Below, in pieces: positions 1 through 6,161 of a stretch of 9,771 nucleotides of DNA. A program made the translations under genes and the position numbers. The stretch lies in assembly GCA_003482905.1 (NCBI GenBank), contig DMXM01000012.1, positions 1 to 9,771 of the forward strand. Reading direction: 5' to 3'. Within the stretch, counting starts at the first letter, position 1. Each line of letters begins with the position of its first letter. This DNA comes from Elusimicrobiota bacterium. Lineage in GTDB: Bacteria; Elusimicrobiota; Elusimicrobia; Elusimicrobiales; UBA9959. The notes under the pieces are model-generated. The model was not told the DNA's origin and did no database searches. It was given only the letters and a program-made list of their open reading frames with translations.

Positions 1-12
1 AAAACTACTTTC

Positions 13-40
13 GATTTTCCTGAGGGGAGTAGATTTTCCT
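13..40 (+). repeat. Direct repeat GATTTTCCT upstream of the RRM gene promoter
   Basis: The 9-mer GATTTTCCT occurs at 13-21 and again at 32-40, with starts 19 bp apart (nearly two helical turns). The second copy shares its last T with the -35 hexamer. The placement would suit an activator site, but no protein is known to bind here and two short AT-rich copies could arise by chance. A related GATTTTTC occurs at 95-102, inside the presumed leader. Confidence 0.3.
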
Positions 41-68
41 TGACCTTTTTGGGGATAAATGTCATACT
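40..68 (+). promoter_or_regulatory. Sigma-70-like promoter of the RRM gene
   Basis: A -35 hexamer TTGACC (40-45, 5 of 6 consensus) lies 17 bp from a -10 hexamer CATACT (63-68, 4 of 6). A TG at 60-61 makes an extended -10 element. Transcription would start near 75-77 and leave a leader of about 110 nt before the start codon at 185. An alternative -10, TACTAT at 65-70, would have a 19-bp spacer and is less likely. Confidence 0.6.
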
Positions 69-107
69 ATTAGGGTAGTAAACCGAGAACTCAAGATTTT
101 TCGAAGC

Positions 108-179
108 CTATCCTGCTAGCAGTAGAGTAAGGAAAGCGCAGAGAGAGTTGAGGTCAGGTAAAGATAGCTAGGAGGATAG
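108..179 (+). promoter_or_regulatory. Leader RNA element able to hide the RRM gene's ribosome binding site
   Basis: The Shine-Dalgarno AGGAGG (170-175) stands 9 nt before the ATG at 185. Leader bases 108-120 (CTATCCTGCTAGC) are the reverse complement of 167-179 except for one G-G mismatch (115 opposite 172), so 12 of 13 positions pair and the whole AGGAGG is covered. The intervening loop, 121-166, is purine-rich. The same upstream arm can instead form a local hairpin: CTG 113-115 with CAG 120-122, then CTA 108-110 with TAG 123-125 across a TC bulge. The two folds exclude each other and would mask or expose the ribosome site. A temperature- or protein-responsive switch is an inference; the complementarity is directly visible. 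Confidence 0.55.
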
Positions 180-184
180 TACAA

Positions 185-541
185 ATGAGCAAGAGAATAT
201 ATGTGGGCGGATTGCCCTTCAAGACCACGGAAGAGGAAATGAACACCCTTTTCGCGACGTACGGCCAGGTTACCAGCGCCAAGCTGATCACCGACAAGTA
301 CAGCGGCCAGTCCCGCGGCTTCGGCTTCGTTGAGATGCCCAATGACGAAGAGGCCAATGCGGCCATGGAAAAGCTTAACGGTTCCGATTTCGGCGGCCGC
401 AAGCTCACCATCAACGAGGCTCGCCCCATGGAAGCCCGTCCCCGCACCGGCGGTTTCGGCGGCGGTCGTGACGGCGGTGGCCGCGGTGGCGATCGCGGCG
501 GTCGCGGCGGTGGCGGCGGCGGCTACGGCGACAAGTGGTAA
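185..541 (+). CDS. Glycine-rich RRM RNA-binding protein
   Basis: This 118-residue cytoplasmic protein has one RNA recognition motif over residues 3-80. RNP2 is IYVGGL (5-10) and RNP1 is RGFGFVEM (44-51). Their aromatic residues Y6, F46 and F48 are the positions that normally stack on RNA bases. After the RRM comes a low-complexity RGG/glycine-rich tail (about 86-115) ending YGDKW, as in bacterial Rbp proteins. In cyanobacteria, members of this family bind single-stranded RNA and several are induced by cold; the targets here are unknown. The start is set by AGGAGG at 170-175. The gene has its own promoter and terminator, so it is monocistronic. Its leader can fold over the ribosome site, suggesting post-transcriptional control, possibly by temperature or by the protein itself. 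The family call is secure; the physiological role is inferred. Confidence 0.95.
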   Translation: MSKRIYVGGLPFKTTEEEMNTLFATYGQVTSAKLITDKYSGQSRGFGFVEMPNDEEANAAMEKLNGSDFGGRKLTINEARPMEARPRTGGFGGGRDGGGRGGDRGGRGGGGGGYGDKW

Positions 542-562
542 TTAACCTTTAAAGGTTTTAAG

Positions 563-593
563 CCGCCGTCCTGAAAAGGGCGGCGGTTTTTTT
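563..593 (+). terminator. Intrinsic terminator of the RRM gene
   Basis: Stem CCGCCGTCCT (563-572) pairs with AGGGCGGCGG (577-586) with one T-G wobble, around a GAAA loop (573-576). Seven Ts follow (587-593). It lies 21 bp past the stop codon and only 8 bp before the next -35 hexamer, so it insulates the efflux operon from the RRM gene. A perfect 14-bp palindrome, AACCTTTAAAGGTT (544-557), sits between stop codon and terminator; its role is unclear. Confidence 0.92.
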
Positions 594-601
594 ATGCCCT
601 C

Positions 602-630
602 TTGACTTCTAAGTTATACGGATGTATAAT
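602..630 (+). promoter_or_regulatory. Near-consensus sigma-70 promoter of the efflux operon
   Basis: TTGACT (602-607, 5 of 6) and TATAAT (625-630, 6 of 6) are separated by exactly 17 bp. The predicted start site is near 637, which gives a leader of about 25 nt before the ATG at 662. An otherwise possible upstream ATG at 602 coincides with the -35 box and would not be in the transcript. The strength of the promoter and the overlapping operator dyads indicate a unit controlled mainly by repression. Confidence 0.85.
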
Positions 631-646
631 TATACTGACGTATAAC
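613..646 (+). promoter_or_regulatory. Double operator for the TetR repressor
   Basis: Two 16-bp sites of form TTATAC-N4-GTATAA lie end to end, at 614-629 (spacer GGAT) and 630-645 (spacer TGAC). Together they form a larger dyad centred between 629 and 630: outer arms GTTATACG (613-620) and CGTATAAC (639-646), and a perfect central 12-mer GTATAATTATAC (624-635). They cover the -10 box and the predicted start site, so bound protein would block RNA polymerase. TetR-family proteins bind such dyads as one dimer or two. I found no further copy of the full site in the window. Binding by the adjacent TetR is inferred from position. Confidence 0.8.
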
Positions 647-661
647 AACAAGCGAGGGACT

Positions 662-1291
662 ATGGCAAGACCAGCTTCGGGAACCGATATAAAATTGAAA
701 GCCGCGGGGCGCAGGCTGCTGGAGGAGAAGGGGATAACTGGCCTGAGCGTGCGCGAGGCCTGCCGCCTGGCGGGCGTCAATACCGGGATGTTCCATTATT
801 ATTTCGGCTCCAAGGAAGAGTTCCTGAAGGCTATCCTTAAGGAAATCTACGCTGAATTTATGCTAAATTTCAAGGCGGGGGTGGCCGTGGCCGGCACACC
901 GCGCGCGCGGCTTAAGGCCGCGCTGGTGGAGGTGGGGAAATTCGCTCTTGGCATACGCCGCGTGGCGCCTATGCTGTTCGCCGACCTGGTCCACGGGAAA
1001 AAAGAAGCTTTCGCTTTTGTAAGCGGGAATTTTACCGAGCATATAAAACATATCTCCGTGCTGGCGGAGGAATGCCGCCCCGGCAGCGCCGTGAAAGGCC
1101 GTTCTATTCCCTTCCTTATAGCCGCCATCGTGCCGGTTATGATCTTCCCGGTACTGCTGGGCGGCATTCTGGAACGCAATGGGGTAAAGAGCATAGGCGG
1201 GCGGGACCTGCAAAAACTGCGGGAGGAGCTGTTTTCCGACGAGGGCATAGCCGAACGGGCAGAAATAGCTTTAAGGGGTATAGGCCTATGA
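662..1291 (+). CDS. TetR/AcrR-family transcriptional repressor
   Basis: This 209-residue DNA-binding repressor is of normal length for the family. Residues 8-55 form the three-helix DNA-binding domain, with the helix-turn-helix at about 28-47 and the hallmark FHYYFGSKEEF (44-54). The remainder is the variable helical ligand-binding and dimerisation domain. The start at 662 is chosen because an in-frame ATG at 602 lies in the -35 box; a GAGGGA sequence (654-659) precedes 662, although unusually close. The gene is first in the operon it probably controls, and its stop overlaps the start of the channel gene (ATGA, 1288-1291). Paired dyads over the promoter point to negative autoregulation relieved by a ligand. 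By position it corresponds to CecR of the E. coli cecR-ybhGFSR operon, but sequence alone does not show orthology and the inducer is unknown. Confidence 0.93.
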   Translation: MARPASGTDIKLKAAGRRLLEEKGITGLSVREACRLAGVNTGMFHYYFGSKEEFLKAILKEIYAEFMLNFKAGVAVAGTPRARLKAALVEVGKFALGIRRVAPMLFADLVHGKKEAFAFVSGNFTEHIKHISVLAEECRPGSAVKGRSIPFLIAAIVPVMIFPVLLGGILERNGVKSIGGRDLQKLREELFSDEGIAERAEIALRGIGL

Positions 1292-2640
1292 TCTTCAGAC
1301 TTCTAATATTGTTCCTTATATTTCCGGGGGCGGCCAGCGCCGGGGACTTCAGCGTTACGCTGAAGGCCGCCGAGGAAAGCGCGCTGGCGGTCGATGGGCA
1401 GTATAAGAGCGCCAAATCTTACGCCTCTGCCGCCTCTGCCGCCGCGGCGGCGGCGGGCTCGCTGATCTATCCGCGCCTCAGCCTGGAGGGTACCCTGCGC
1501 TACAACGAGGTTGTCCCGGCCATAGCCATGCCGGCCGCGCTCGGCGGCGGCAAGCCCCTGGGGGACAACTGGAATTATTCCATAGGGCCCACCGCCGCGT
1601 GGACACTGTTCGACGGCGGGGCGCTACGCTACGGCCGCCGCGGCGCCGGGGCGGTCGCCGCCGCGCGTTCGGCCGATGAAGAGAGCGCCAGGCGCCAGGC
1701 CATCCTTAAAGCGCGCATCGCGTATTTCCAGCTTCAGCTGGCGTTGGAACGGCTGTGGCTGACGGGGGAGAGCCTGCAGCTTTCCCTTAGCCAGCTTAAG
1801 GACGTGGCCCTGGGGGCCAAAGCTGGTTCCCGCAGCCGCCTGGACAAGATCCGAGCCAGCCAGGAAACATTGGCCAGGAAACGCGACTTCCTGCGGGCCA
1901 GGGCTGACCTTTCGGCGACGCTGCGCGACTTCAGCTTTACCACGGGCGTAGAACTGCCCGGCGCCGCCGGCCTGCCGCTGGACGCGCGCATGGCCGGGCG
2001 CGATTACGGCGGGGCAGAGCCGGCTTCCATGCTGGTGCAGGCCGAACCCTACGAGGCAATATTGGGGCGCATGCTGCCGGCGGCCGTTGCTCACGCCGAA
2101 AACGAGACCCCCGCGGTAAGGGCGCTGCGCCAGACGGCCGAGGCCTATGCGGCTTCAGCCGGCGCCTTTAAGGCTGAAAGATCCCCCCGCCTTATATTGG
2201 GAGCCCGCAGTTCGGTGGATTATCCCAACGGGCCCAATCTTTATTCCTTTGTGCAGAATTCCGCCTCCCTCGGCTTAAGCCTGCCGCTCTTCGAAAGCGG
2301 CCGCTCCTCGGAAAAAGAAAAGGAGGGCTCCCTCAACGAGGCGGCGGCGCTGGCTAAACGTGACGAAGCCGCCGCCGCGGCTAAAAGAGATTTCGATAAG
2401 GCCGCCGACGCCTACAAGGCTCTTATGGCCGAGCAGGGGATAAATATAGAGGCGGTGGACGACGCCGCCGAAGCCGCCAGGCTGGCTTACGAGGCGTATA
2501 AGGCCGGCGGCGGCACCTGGCTGGACGTGGAAAGCGCCAACCTGAAGGCGCTGCAGGCGAAGACTACGGCCGCCGCGACCAATACGGAAATACTCTTAAA
2601 GCTGGCCCTGTTGGACAGCCTTACCGGGAGCGTGAGGTAA
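1288..2640 (+). CDS. TolC-family outer membrane efflux channel
   Basis: This 450-residue protein forms the outer-membrane and periplasmic tunnel of a tripartite pump. A Sec signal peptide is clear: hydrophobic residues 3-13, then a cleavage site after ASA (16-18). No cysteine follows the cleavage site, so it is not a lipoprotein, unlike OprM. The internal duplication of the family is visible: W105-TLFDGG in the first repeat matches LPLFESG (332-338) in the second, each followed by long alanine-rich helices. The length is somewhat below the 470-490 of typical members. The start at 1288 overlaps the repressor stop and has AAGGGG at 1273-1278; reading upstream to 1072 would run through the repressor gene and lose the signal peptide. 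E. coli ybhGFSR has no dedicated channel gene, so here the operon appears to bring its own. The adaptor gene starts 3 bp downstream. Confidence 0.93.
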   Translation: MIFRLLILFLIFPGAASAGDFSVTLKAAEESALAVDGQYKSAKSYASAASAAAAAAGSLIYPRLSLEGTLRYNEVVPAIAMPAALGGGKPLGDNWNYSIGPTAAWTLFDGGALRYGRRGAGAVAAARSADEESARRQAILKARIAYFQLQLALERLWLTGESLQLSLSQLKDVALGAKAGSRSRLDKIRASQETLARKRDFLRARADLSATLRDFSFTTGVELPGAAGLPLDARMAGRDYGGAEPASMLVQAEPYEAILGRMLPAAVAHAENETPAVRALRQTAEAYAASAGAFKAERSPRLILGARSSVDYPNGPNLYSFVQNSASLGLSLPLFESGRSSEKEKEGSLNEAAALAKRDEAAAAAKRDFDKAADAYKALMAEQGINIEAVDDAAEAARLAYEAYKAGGGTWLDVESANLKALQAKTTAAATNTEILLKLALLDSLTGSVR

Positions 2641-2643
2641 AAT

Positions 2644-3369
2644 ATGAAAAAGAAAATAATACCGCTGGTAATCCTGCTGCTCGCCGGCTCGGCAATAGTC
2701 CTTAAAATCAGGAGCGGCCGGGATTTCCGCTATAGCGGCACCATCGAGGCCACCGAAACCGACCTTTCCGCCCGCATCTCCGGCGTGATAGAGTCCTACG
2801 GGGCCGCGGAAGGCGAGCCGGTAAAGAAGGGCCAGGCGATAGCGGCGCTGGACTGCGCCGACCTGCGCCTTGCCGCCGGGCTGGCGGCGGAGGACTTCAA
2901 GCGCGCCGAGGAACTTTATAAGGGCGGCTCGGTCTCTAAGGAAAATTATGACCGCCTGAAGTACAAGCGCGACGACTCCGCCCTTAAGGTGGACTGGTGC
3001 TCGGTAAAGTCCCCGGTGAACGGCCGCCTGTTGTATGCCTATCACGAGAAAGGCGAACTGGTAGGGCCCGGGGCCAGGCTGGCCACCGTCGCGGACCTGT
3101 CCGGGGTCTGGGCTTACGTCTACGTGCCGCATGACCTGCTGGCCGGCCTGAAAACCGGCCAGGAAGTTAAAGGCTATCTGCCCGAGGCGGGGGATAAGGA
3201 ATTTCCCGGCCGTGTCTCCGTGATCCACTCCGAGGCGGAGTTCACGCCCAAGAACGTGCAGACACGTAAAGAACGCACGCGGCTGGTCTTCGCCGTGAAG
3301 ATCAGTTTCCCCAACCCGGACGAAACACTGAAACCGGGCATGACGATAGAGGTTAAACTGCCGGAATAG
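2644..3369 (+). CDS. Short HlyD/YbhG-like periplasmic adaptor (membrane fusion protein)
   Basis: This 241-residue adaptor should link the inner-membrane ABC pump to the TolC-like channel. Residues 4-20 form an N-terminal membrane anchor or uncleaved signal. The first half of the lipoyl domain is about 40-70, and the second resumes at VKSPVNGRL (121-129). A beta-barrel domain follows, with EFTPKNVQTRKERTRLVF (199-216) and KPGMTIEV (230-237), as in YbhG. Between the lipoyl halves lies a helical hairpin of only about 46 residues (72-117). It keeps the RxxxLxxxxxxS tip motif (R87, L91, S98) known in adaptors that dock on TolC-type channels. YbhG is about 330 residues, so the difference is mainly in the hairpin. 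The only two cysteines, C71 and C119, flank the hairpin base and could form a disulphide. GAGG at 2634-2637 sets the start. Confidence 0.92.
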   Translation: MKKKIIPLVILLLAGSAIVLKIRSGRDFRYSGTIEATETDLSARISGVIESYGAAEGEPVKKGQAIAALDCADLRLAAGLAAEDFKRAEELYKGGSVSKENYDRLKYKRDDSALKVDWCSVKSPVNGRLLYAYHEKGELVGPGARLATVADLSGVWAYVYVPHDLLAGLKTGQEVKGYLPEAGDKEFPGRVSVIHSEAEFTPKNVQTRKERTRLVFAVKISFPNPDETLKPGMTIEVKLPE

Positions 3370-3400
3370 AGGAAGCGTAAGCGGCGGACAGTCATATGGT

Positions 3401-4126
3401 ATGGAAAACTTTTCTATTCGGACGGAGAATTTAAAGAAAGAGTTCGGGGGCGTTAAGGCGCTGAACGGCGTTTCTTTTGATTTTTCCGAGGGGCTGCTGC
3501 ACGGGCTGATAGGCTCGGACGGGGCGGGCAAGACCACTACCATGCGCCTGCTGGCGGGCCTGCTGAAGCCGACAGCCGGCGCGATTTCCTGCTATTCCGG
3601 CGGCAAGCGCGCGGCGTTCTCGGCCATGCGGCCCAGCCTCGCCTATATGCCGCAACAGGCCAGCCTCTACCCAGACCTTTCCGTAACAGAGCATCTGGAA
3701 TTCTTCAGGGAACTCTACCGGCTGGACGCGGGGGTCTTTGCCAGGCGCTCCGCCGAGCTGCTCGGAATAACACGGCTGGAGAAATTCCGCGAGCGCCGCG
3801 CCGGCCAGCTTTCCGGCGGTATGTACAAGAAGCTGGGCCTGATGTGCGCGCTGCTGCAGTCGCCGTCGGTGCTGCTGCTCGACGAGCCCACCAACGGCGT
3901 GGACCCCATAAGCCGCAGGGAGTTCTGGGAACTGCTGTACGCGCAGGCGGCGCGGAAGATCCTGGTGATAGTTTCCACCGCCTACATGGACGAGGCTGAG
4001 CGCTGTGCCAGGGTGCACCTGCTGGACGCCGGGACGCTGCTGGCCTCAGGCGAGCCGCGCGCGGTGCTGAAGGCGGCGGGGACGGGCAGCTTCGAGGAGA
4101 TCTTTATAAAGGGGGCGGCAAAATGA
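3401..4126 (+). CDS. ABC exporter ATPase, first of a pair (like the N-terminal half of YbhF)
   Basis: This 241-residue nucleotide-binding subunit would power the ABC-2 permeases encoded downstream. Visible motifs are Walker A GSDGAGKTT (38-46), Q-loop Q85, signature LSGGM (137-141), Walker B VLLLDEP (157-163) with catalytic E162, and D-loop D168. The switch-loop histidine is replaced: the motif reads STAYMDEAE with A194, so this subunit's own ATP site is probably impaired. In E. coli the two ATPase halves are fused as YbhF; here they are separate genes joined by an ATGA overlap at 4123-4126. The gap before this gene (31 bp) is the largest inside the core operon and has no good Shine-Dalgarno at normal distance, so initiation may be weak or coupled. 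No better in-frame start is visible. Confidence 0.94.
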   Translation: MENFSIRTENLKKEFGGVKALNGVSFDFSEGLLHGLIGSDGAGKTTTMRLLAGLLKPTAGAISCYSGGKRAAFSAMRPSLAYMPQQASLYPDLSVTEHLEFFRELYRLDAGVFARRSAELLGITRLEKFRERRAGQLSGGMYKKLGLMCALLQSPSVLLLDEPTNGVDPISRREFWELLYAQAARKILVIVSTAYMDEAERCARVHLLDAGTLLASGEPRAVLKAAGTGSFEEIFIKGAAK

Positions 4127-5046
4127 ACGCCTGCGCCCTGGAGGTGAAAGGCCTCTCCATCAAGTTCGGCGCTTTCACCGCCGTGGACGATGTATCGTTC
4201 ACGGTGCGCCGCGGAGAGATCTTCGGCTTTCTCGGCGCCAACGGCGCCGGCAAGACCACCACCATACGCATGCTGTGCGGCCTGCTCGTGCCCAGCTCCG
4301 GCTCGGCCTCCGTAGGCGGCCTTGGCTTTGAGGACGGGGGTAAAGGGATTAAACGGATAGTGGGATATATGTCGCAGAAGTTCACCCTCTATAACGACCT
4401 GACGGTGGGGGAGAACCTGGATTTCGCGGCCGGCCTGCGCAAGCTGGCCCCGGCCTTCGCAAAAAAAAGGCGCAAAGAACTTTTCGAGCTGATAGCTTTC
4501 GATAAACCGCTCTCCACCATGGTAGCCGCCCTGCCCGGCGGCGTAAAACAGGAACTTTCGCTGGCCGTCGCCATGCTGCACGACCCGGAGATCGTGTTCC
4601 TTGACGAACCGACCTCCGGGGTGTCGCCTGCCTCGCGCGCGCGTTTTTGGGCGCTGATCCGCAAAATCACCGGCCTGGGCAAGACGGTGATCGTGACCAC
4701 CCATTATATGGACGAAGCCGAGCAATGCGGCCGCATAGCGCTGATGCGCACCGGCCGGCTGATAGCGCTGGGCTCTCCGGCTGAGCTCAAGGCGTCCGCT
4801 TTTCCCGGTCCGATGGCCGAGATCGACTTCAAAGGCGCGGCCCCTGCCGGCTTCCTTGACGGTCTGCGCGCGGCGGAGGGCCTGCTGGAGCTGTCCCCGC
4901 ACGGTATGCGCTGGCACGCGGCTTTCACCGGCCCGGCGGCCATGCAGGCCGCCCTGCGCGGTTTGCCGCCCGGCGCTGACGTCCGCGCCATCCCGCCTTC
5001 GCTTGAAGACGTCTTCATCCGTCTTGTAGAGGGGTCCGGGCGATGA
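4123..5046 (+). CDS. ABC exporter ATPase, second of a pair (like the C-terminal half of YbhF)
   Basis: This 307-residue nucleotide-binding subunit is predicted to pair with the preceding ATPase. Motifs are Walker A GANGAGKTT (38-46), Q85, Walker B IVFLDEP (157-163) with E162, and a normal switch histidine H194 (TTHYMDEAE). The signature is altered to LPGGV (137-141) and the D-loop reads GVSP, with S168 in place of Asp. Every motif falls at the same residue number as in the preceding protein, so the two align gaplessly to about residue 219. This copy then adds a C-terminal extension of about 66 residues more than its partner, ending in the common SLEDVFI motif (293-299). Start and stop both overlap neighbours by ATGA. 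GAGGGG at 5029-5034, inside this gene, serves the next start. Confidence 0.95.
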   Translation: MNACALEVKGLSIKFGAFTAVDDVSFTVRRGEIFGFLGANGAGKTTTIRMLCGLLVPSSGSASVGGLGFEDGGKGIKRIVGYMSQKFTLYNDLTVGENLDFAAGLRKLAPAFAKKRRKELFELIAFDKPLSTMVAALPGGVKQELSLAVAMLHDPEIVFLDEPTSGVSPASRARFWALIRKITGLGKTVIVTTHYMDEAEQCGRIALMRTGRLIALGSPAELKASAFPGPMAEIDFKGAAPAGFLDGLRAAEGLLELSPHGMRWHAAFTGPAAMQAALRGLPPGADVRAIPPSLEDVFIRLVEGSGR

Positions 5047-6161
5047 TACGCTTCGATATTCACCGCGCCGCGGCCGTTGCCCGCAAAGAGGTCATGCATA
5101 TAATGCGCGACCCGTTCACCCTCGTGCTGGTGCTGGGGCTGCCGGTGCTGCTGGTGGTGTTCTTCGGTTTCGCCATAGATTTCGATGTGAAGAACCTGAA
5201 GCTGGCCGTGTATGACAGGGATAATTCCCGCGTTTCGCGCCAGCTGGCCGCTGTTTTTGAGAGTTCCGGCTACTTCCTCCCTTCCGGCGCCGTCAGTCCC
5301 GCGGGCGCCATCACCGGCCTGGACGCCGACAGGTTCTCGGCGGCGCTGCTGATAGAACCGGGCTTCGGGCGCGACATCGGCCGCGGCGCCGCGGCGCGCG
5401 CGCAATTCGTGGCGGACGGCGCCGATAATTCCAAGGCCATGGCCGTGCTGGGCTACCTGCCCGGCATAAGCGCGGCGGCGCTGCGCAAGTTCAGCGGGGC
5501 TGCCGCCGCCGATCCGGTGCCGCTCAAGTCCCGGTATATGTACAACCCCGAGCTTAACAGCCGCTGGTTCGTCATCCCTGGCCTGGCGGTCATCATCATC
5601 GGGCTGCTTTCTATCCTTATGACGGCGCTGACCGTGGCGCGGGAATGGGAGAACGGCTCCATGGAGCTTCTGCTTTCCACTCCGCTGCGGCCGGCCGAGA
5701 TAATAGCCGGAAAGATAGCGCCCTATGTGGTGCTGATCCTGGGCGGCGTTTTCTTCGTCAATCTGGCGGCCCGTTTCGGCTTCGGTGTGCCTTTCCGCGG
5801 CAACCTGCTGTTGTTGCTGGGAGGGACGGTCCTGTATATCGTGGCGGCCCTTTCGCAGGGCATAGTTATCTCAGTGGTAACGCGTCAGCAGCAGCTGGCC
5901 ATGCAGCTCTCCATGATAAGCGGGCTGCTGCCCTCGCTGCTGCTCTCCGGTTTTATTTTTCCCATAGAGAGCATGCCGGTATTCTTCAGGTACTTCACCA
6001 TGCTGCTGTCCCCGCGCTGGTTCATGGAAACGGTGCGCGGCATAACCATACGCGGCGCGGGCGCCGCCGACCTGGCCGTGCCGCTGCTGGCCCTGGCCGG
6101 CCTGAGCGCCGTTCTGCTTACCGCCGCCTTTAAAAAATTCAAAACGGACCTGGAACCATGA
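5043..6161 (+). CDS. ABC-2 type exporter permease, YbhS-like
   Basis: This 372-residue inner-membrane protein is one half of the transport channel. The layout is typical of the ABC-2 drug-export group: a cytoplasmic N-terminus, TM1 at about 25-45, a large external domain (about 46-175), then five helices at about 177-198, 225-243, 253-279, 288-308 and 343-363. Family landmarks are YNPELNSRWFVIPG (167-180) before TM2, and the coupling region REWENGSMELLLSTP (200-214) after it, which would contact the ATPases. It starts inside the end of the second ATPase gene and ends overlapping the next permease. By order and sequence style it matches YbhS, whose E. coli system has been linked to drug efflux; the substrate here cannot be told from sequence. 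Confidence 0.93.
   Translation: MIRFDIHRAAAVARKEVMHIMRDPFTLVLVLGLPVLLVVFFGFAIDFDVKNLKLAVYDRDNSRVSRQLAAVFESSGYFLPSGAVSPAGAITGLDADRFSAALLIEPGFGRDIGRGAAARAQFVADGADNSKAMAVLGYLPGISAAALRKFSGAAAADPVPLKSRYMYNPELNSRWFVIPGLAVIIIGLLSILMTALTVAREWENGSMELLLSTPLRPAEIIAGKIAPYVVLILGGVFFVNLAARFGFGVPFRGNLLLLLGGTVLYIVAALSQGIVISVVTRQQQLAMQLSMISGLLPSLLLSGFIFPIESMPVFFRYFTMLLSPRWFMETVRGITIRGAGAADLAVPLLALAGLSAVLLTAAFKKFKTDLEP

Noticed and set aside
330..545. Overlapping plus-strand frame giving an Ala/Val-rich peptide
   Set aside because: It is the +1 frame of the repetitive glycine codons in the RRM protein's tail and has no ribosome site.
629..657. Possible divergent promoter on the minus strand (TATAAT read from 634 to 629)
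   Set aside because: The hexamer is only a consequence of the operator palindrome; no -35 at proper spacing and no minus-strand gene follow.
602..661. N-terminal extension of the TetR protein from ATG 602
   Set aside because: The ATG lies within the -35 hexamer and upstream of the predicted start site, and the added residues do not resemble a TetR N-terminus.
1072..1287. N-terminal extension of the channel protein from ATG 1072
   Set aside because: It runs through the repressor gene in another frame. Starting at 1288 restores a signal peptide, a ribosome site and the ATGA overlap.
3396..3434. A 12-codon frame starting 5 bp before the first ATPase gene
   Set aside because: It is a short overlapping frame with no ribosome site; a regulatory upstream peptide is conceivable but nothing supports it.
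2596..3543. Long open frame of 315 codons on the minus strand
   Set aside because: It lies antisense to the adaptor and first ATPase genes, has no recognisable domain, and arises from GC-rich codon bias in the real genes.
3982..4917. Long open frame of 311 codons on the minus strand
   Set aside because: It is antisense to the ATPase genes, whose motifs are unmistakable on the plus strand, and its translation is Gly/His/Gln-rich with no family resemblance.
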